This document shows positions 15,921-18,944 of a DNA stretch of 18,944 bases, one piece after another. Source of the DNA: Acidobacteriota bacterium (GTDB lineage Bacteria > Acidobacteriota > UBA6911 > RPQK01 > JADFOI01); NCBI GenBank assembly GCA_030624355.1, contig JAUXKG010000007.1, positions 1 through 18,944 of the forward strand, written 5' to 3'. The notes beneath the pieces were generated by a model that saw only the letters and a program-made list of their open reading frames with translations, had not been told where the DNA came from and did not search any database. The position numbers were made by a program, and so were the translations under genes. The first letter of the stretch is position 1. Each line of letters starts with the position of its first letter.

Positions 15921-15948
15921 TTGGACTGCACTTCGAATTGAATAAAAC
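15921..15948 (+). promoter_or_regulatory. Weak candidate promoter for the SpoIID-domain gene
   Basis: TTGGAC (15921-15926) and TAAAAC (15943-15948) with a 16-base spacer resemble sigma70 boxes, 21 bases before the TTG start at 15969. The -10 is poor. The main argument for a promoter is the 176-base gap after a tightly coupled operon. Confidence 0.28.
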
Positions 15949-15968
15949 AAAAATGGATCGGGGTCAAG

Positions 15969-17171
15969 TTGCAGGGTGGGAAGGGAAATAGAGAATTCGC
16001 CCGTACTGTTGTTTTTCTGTGGTGCGGTTGCCTAGTCCTTGTCTCTTGTGGCGGTAAAAAAGGTCCACAACCGGTTGCTGGCCCGTCGGGCCGTACCGGG
16101 CCCGCGTCGGCAGGGCGAGATCAACCTGAAGGTATTCCTCAAATTCGTCTCCTGCTCAAGGAAAGCTTCTCCTCTGCGAAGATCGCAGATTCGGATCTGG
16201 CAGCGGTCGTAATGGCTCGGGTCAGCCAGGGGAAAATATATCTCAGTGACAGTAGTGGTCGGATGTTGGCTTCCGGTTCTGGATTCCGACTGCAGCCCCG
16301 CAGCGGAAGGTTGCTGAAGCTGGATGGTGTGAGCTATCGGGGGGCTCTTGAAGTATTCATCAATCCTGTCAAGAAACCAGTCATCGTAAATGATTTGGAT
16401 CTCGAGACCTATCTCAGGGGAGTCGTGCCCAACGAGCTAAGTCCGACTGCGTATCCTCACCTTCAGGCGATCAAAGCGCAAACCGTGGCGGCCCGGACCT
16501 TTGCACTCTCAAACCTGGGTCTGAATGCTCGAAAAGGATTTGATCTGTACTCGGATTCGCGCTCTCAAACGTACCGCGGAAGGCGAAGTGAGCAGACCTT
16601 GTCCGATCGTGCCGTGAAGGAGACCCGAGGCATGGTGGCTGTCTACAGGAAGAAACCGATCGTGGCTTTCTACTCTTCTACCTGTGGTGGTCTCACGGCA
16701 TCCTACCACGACATGTTTCAGAGACCCGAAATTTCCTATCTACGGGGCGGAGCCAAGTGTCCTGATCAGGACAGCCCTCACCGCAACTGGAAATCCCGCA
16801 TTTCCGTTACTGATGTGCAGCAGGCTCTTGACCGGCTGGGAATCGGCAGATTGAAGAAACTGGTTCCGATGCGAAAGAGTCGACAGGGAAGAATCGTGGA
16901 GATGAAATTCGTTGGGAGCAAGGGAGAAAAGGTCCTAAAAGGTCTGAAGATTCGTTCTGCTCTTAAGCTGCGAAGTAACTGGATCACGGATTTGAATACG
17001 CGCAAAAACAAGTCAAAATACATTAGAGAAATCCGTGCTGAAGGTCGAGGCTGGGGACACGGAGTGGGGCTTTGTCAGATGGGAACTGTCAAGCTGGCTG
17101 AGCGGGGGTGGAAGTTTGAGCGGATTCTGAAGCACTACTACTCGGGAATCGAGATGGATCGGCGCTGGTAA
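15969..17171 (+). CDS. SpoIID/LytB-domain lipoprotein (putative peptidoglycan lytic transglycosylase)
   Basis: The 400-residue product has a SpoIID domain. In Bacillus SpoIID this is a lytic transglycosylase acting on stem-peptide-free glycan. In non-sporulating Gram-negatives, proteins of this type are linked to cell separation or peptidoglycan turnover. A hydrophobic signal (TVVFLWCGCLVLVSC) ends in lipobox LVSC with C27, so it is likely a lipoprotein. Domain marks are YLRGVVPNE (148-156, with the likely catalytic E156), AIKAQTVAARTFALSN, DSRSQTYRG, FYSSTCGG and the C-terminal GWGHGVGLCQMGTVKLAERG followed by ILKHYYSG. TTG 15969 is the first in-frame start after the upstream stop at 15939-15941. 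The ribosome-binding site is weak (GGGGT). It is followed by repeats and then miaA. Confidence 0.88.
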   Translation: MQGGKGNREFARTVVFLWCGCLVLVSCGGKKGPQPVAGPSGRTGPASAGRDQPEGIPQIRLLLKESFSSAKIADSDLAAVVMARVSQGKIYLSDSSGRMLASGSGFRLQPRSGRLLKLDGVSYRGALEVFINPVKKPVIVNDLDLETYLRGVVPNELSPTAYPHLQAIKAQTVAARTFALSNLGLNARKGFDLYSDSRSQTYRGRRSEQTLSDRAVKETRGMVAVYRKKPIVAFYSSTCGGLTASYHDMFQRPEISYLRGGAKCPDQDSPHRNWKSRISVTDVQQALDRLGIGRLKKLVPMRKSRQGRIVEMKFVGSKGEKVLKGLKIRSALKLRSNWITDLNTRKNKSKYIREIRAEGRGWGHGVGLCQMGTVKLAERGWKFERILKHYYSGIEMDRRW

Positions 17172-17172
17172 T

Positions 17173-17293
17173 ACACGGATTGACACCGATTCGCGAACAC
17201 GAATTGACACAGATTAAGAAAGGAATCTTCCTTTCATTCGACAGCGACAATCGTCAATCGGCACTGCTCAAGGGACACGGATTGACACGGATT
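17173..17293 (+). repeat. Degenerate ACACGGATTG repeats downstream of the SpoIID gene
   Basis: Copies of a roughly 10-base word occur in two clusters. At 17173-17215 are ACACGGATTG, ACACCGATTC, then ACACGAATTG and ACACAGATT. At 17275-17293 is ACACGGATTGACACGGATT. The word is in near head-to-tail phase in each cluster. There is no coding potential. It looks like a simple intergenic repeat, of the kind seen scattered in some environmental genomes. Confidence 0.6.
17218..17235 (+). terminator. Palindrome, possible terminator of the SpoIID transcript
   Basis: GAAAGGAATCTTCCTTTC is a perfect 8-bp inverted repeat with a 2-base centre, giving a 7-bp stem with an ATCT loop. It begins 47 bases after the SpoIID stop. 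The stem is AT-rich and followed only by ATTCG, so it is at best a weak intrinsic terminator; a protein-binding palindrome is equally possible. Confidence 0.33.
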
Positions 17294-17319
17294 CAAAGGG
17301 TTGGCAACAATTCTTCTGG

Positions 17320-17343
17320 CAGTTGTCAGTTGTCAGTTGTCAG
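17320..17343 (+). repeat. Heptamer tandem repeat (CAGTTGT)3-CAG
   Basis: Three exact copies of CAGTTGT followed by CAG lie 30 bases before the miaA start. A reading frame passes through them (from TTG 17301) and would join miaA, but the translated N-terminus has no family similarity, so the repeat is taken as leader DNA. Slippage could alter spacing in the miaA leader. Confidence 0.7.
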
Positions 17344-17362
17344 CGGCCGTAGGCCAAGAGTC

Positions 17363-17368
17363 AGGAGG
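17363..17368 (+). promoter_or_regulatory. Ribosome-binding site deciding the miaA start
   Basis: AGGAGG, a full Shine-Dalgarno match, lies 4 bases before TTG 17373. No ATG or GTG occurs in frame between it and the P-loop, so the TTG is the best supported start. Confidence 0.6.
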
Positions 17369-17372
17369 TCAG

Positions 17373-18335
17373 TTGCCGAAAAAGGAGAATCTCTCGCCAC
17401 AAAAGCCCCGACTGATAGCAATTTTGGGACCAACGGCGTCGGGTAAGAGCAGCCTGGCCTTTCAGGCAGCCCCAATCCTGGGCGGAGAAATCGTCAATTG
17501 TGATGCCCTGCAGCTCCATCGTGCGTTGGAGATTGGTACTGCCAAGCCCAGTCACGAGCAGAGGGAACAGATTCCCCATCACCTATACGACGTCCTGGAG
17601 CCGGACCAGTACTTCAGTGCGGGAAACTATATGATCAGGGCACGGAAGGTTTGCAGGGAAATCGCATCCCGCCGGAGAATTCCCATTGTTGTGGGAGGAA
17701 CCGGTCTCTACTTCAAGGCGCTCCTGGAGGGGATATTTGTGGGTCCAGGCCGTTCAGACGTCACTCGAGACCGCCTCCGTGAGGTGGCTCGCAAGAAGGG
17801 AACGGAGTACTTGTACGGCCTTCTTAAGAGGAAAGATCCAGAGGCTGGCAAGCGGATTAAAGGCGGTGATCTTATCCGGATCATCCGCGCCCTGGAGATC
17901 TACTTCACAACCGGAGAGCGTATCAGTGATCTACAGTCCCAGAGAGTTCCCCTGAAAGGGTTCTCTATCCTTCGGATTGGCCTCAATGTACCCCGTTCAA
18001 TTCTCTATGATAGAATTAATCGTCGTGTAGCCGAGATGTTTGACAGGGGTTTGATTGAGGAGACCCAGAAACTCCTGGCAAATGGGTATGGTTCCGATTG
18101 TAAGGGTTTTGAAGCTCTTGGGTACCGTCAGGCGGTGGCTGTGTTAAGGGGTGAACTGACCCGGGAAATCGCCATCGAGCTGACACAGAGGGACACCCGC
18201 CGATATGCTAAGCGCCAAATGACTTGGTTTAAGCGGGAGCCAGAGGTTTGTTGGATCTCCGACCCTGGCGAGGATCGATTGGCATTGGAGAAGCTGTTGC
18301 AGTTGGTGCAACGGGGGTGTGAGGCCAGCTCTTGA
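17373..18335 (+). CDS. miaA: tRNA dimethylallyltransferase MiaA
   Basis: MiaA transfers dimethylallyl to the exocyclic N6 of A37 in tRNAs reading UNN codons. From TTG 17373 the protein has 320 residues, normal for the family. Visible motifs are P-loop GPTASGKS (19-26), NCDALQLHRALEIGTAKP (the substrate Asp and GTAKP), IPHHLYDVLEP, IVVGGTGLYFKALLEG, RIIRALEIYFTTG, KGFEALGYRQ, and the tRNA-binding RRYAKRQMTWFKREP near the C-terminus. A frame opening at TTG 17301 would add 24 residues encoded partly by the heptamer repeat and is rejected. gatB follows after 96 bases. Confidence 0.94.
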   Translation: MPKKENLSPQKPRLIAILGPTASGKSSLAFQAAPILGGEIVNCDALQLHRALEIGTAKPSHEQREQIPHHLYDVLEPDQYFSAGNYMIRARKVCREIASRRRIPIVVGGTGLYFKALLEGIFVGPGRSDVTRDRLREVARKKGTEYLYGLLKRKDPEAGKRIKGGDLIRIIRALEIYFTTGERISDLQSQRVPLKGFSILRIGLNVPRSILYDRINRRVAEMFDRGLIEETQKLLANGYGSDCKGFEALGYRQAVAVLRGELTREIAIELTQRDTRRYAKRQMTWFKREPEVCWISDPGEDRLALEKLLQLVQRGCEASS

Positions 18336-18431
18336 TAGTTCATCCAGGTTGCAGTGGAGACTCGGGCCGGTGCCTACTGTTGGCCGAGGTCGAAGTTTGG
18401 AGCCTGTCCCCGTAACCCTGCCAGATTGGTC

Positions 18432-18944
18432 ATGGAATTCGAAGCAGTCATCGGTCTTGAGGTCCATGCCCAGTTGCTGACGAGGAGCAAGATATTTTGC
18501 TCCTGCAGTACCCGGTTTGGGGCTCCTCCCAATTCGAACACTTGTCCGGTCTGTCTGGGTTTGCCGGGTGCGCTTCCGGTTCTGAATCGAGAAGTTGTAT
18601 CAATGGCTGTCAAAGCAGGGTTGGCTTTGAATTGCCGGATTAATCCCATTTCTGTTTTTGCCCGCAAGAACTATTTCTATCCCGATCTTCCCAAGGGTTA
18701 CCAAATCTCTCAGTTCGACCTGCCGTTGGCTCAGAATGGAAGAATAGAAGTCATGACTGGAGACCGTGTGGATAGCGGCAATGTAGTGAATTATCAACAG
18801 AAAAGTTTTGGGATCACGCGTGTCCATCTGGAAGAGGACGCAGGGAAATCGATTCACACGGACAATCAGGATACTTATGTTGATCTGAATCGCACCGGAG
18901 TTCCACTGATTGAAATTGTCTCCGATCCTGATTTTCGGTCTTCC
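18432..18944 (+). CDS. gatB: Aspartyl/glutamyl-tRNA amidotransferase subunit B (GatB), 5' part; runs off the window
   Basis: GatB is the kinase/transamidation subunit of GatCAB, which converts misacylated Glu-tRNA(Gln) and/or Asp-tRNA(Asn) to the correct amide in the cytoplasm. The visible 171 codons are open to the window end. They begin MEFEAVIGLEVHAQL, the standard N-terminus. They contain cysteine pairs C23-x-C25 and C38-x-x-C41 (KIFCSCS and NTCPVCLGLPG), the hallmark ARKNYFYPDLPKGYQISQ, ITRVHLEEDAGKS and RTGVPLIEIVSDPD. The usual full length is about 475-490 residues, so roughly two thirds lies beyond the window. No clear ribosome-binding site precedes the ATG at 18432. Its presence implies indirect synthesis of Gln-tRNA and/or Asn-tRNA. 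Confidence 0.95.
   Translation, partial: MEFEAVIGLEVHAQLLTRSKIFCSCSTRFGAPPNSNTCPVCLGLPGALPVLNREVVSMAVKAGLALNCRINPISVFARKNYFYPDLPKGYQISQFDLPLAQNGRIEVMTGDRVDSGNVVNYQQKSFGITRVHLEEDAGKSIHTDNQDTYVDLNRTGVPLIEIVSDPDFRSS

Noticed and set aside
15800..15991. 63-codon plus-strand frame before the SpoIID gene
   Set aside because: No family resemblance, no good ribosome-binding site, and it overlaps the SpoIID start in another frame.
17301..17372. N-terminal extension of MiaA with a signal-peptide-like stretch
   Set aside because: It is partly encoded by the CAGTTGT repeat; MiaA is cytoplasmic, and a full AGGAGG site precedes TTG 17373.

Overview
The window (about 52% GC by eye) comes from a diderm bacterium. 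It holds a lipid A and outer-membrane assembly cluster together with ClpC, a SpoIID-like protein and GatB. The gene order lolD, (clpC), bamA, two skp/ompH, lpxD, fabZ, lpxA, lpxI, Gfo/Idh oxidoreductase recalls Acidobacteriota and deltaproteobacterial lineages. I lean towards an uncultured Acidobacteriota, but that is inference from gene content only.

Layout. (1) 1-2742, plus strand: a catabolic-looking group made of the C-terminal part of an FAD-dependent aromatic-type monooxygenase (with an in-frame stop near its visible start), a fumarylacetoacetate hydrolase (FAH) family enzyme, and a divergent Nramp-fold membrane transporter whose start overlaps the FAH stop. (2) 2791-4237: an ornithine cyclodeaminase/mu-crystallin family gene on the minus strand. 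It is bracketed by inverted copies of a non-coding repeat family that shares terminal sequences, plus a third, 5'-truncated tandem copy. (3) 4268-15792, plus strand: the envelope block. LolD is the lipoprotein-release ATPase and ClpC an unfoldase. BamA is the outer-membrane protein insertase, and two Skp-like periplasmic chaperones follow it. LpxD, FabZ, LpxA and LpxI cover UDP-GlcNAc acylation, supply of the hydroxyacyl chain and formation of lipid X. A Gfo/Idh oxidoreductase comes last. From lpxD to the oxidoreductase the genes overlap or nearly touch, which suggests translational coupling. (4) 15969-18944, plus strand: a SpoIID/LytB-domain lipoprotein, miaA and the start of gatB. Short simple repeats fill the gap between the first two.

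The envelope block is conserved biology. LolD and Skp deliver or escort envelope proteins, BamA inserts outer-membrane proteins, and the Lpx enzymes build the lipid A precursor. No lolC/lolE, lpxB, lpxC or gnnB lies in the window.

The least explained part is the repeat family at 2791-4237. One 63 bp copy looks like an internally deleted version of a 167 bp copy, and the two flank a single gene in inverted orientation exactly where the envelope block begins. I read this as a non-autonomous mobile (MITE/REP-like) family and a likely rearrangement breakpoint. I found no convincing new defence or biosynthetic system.
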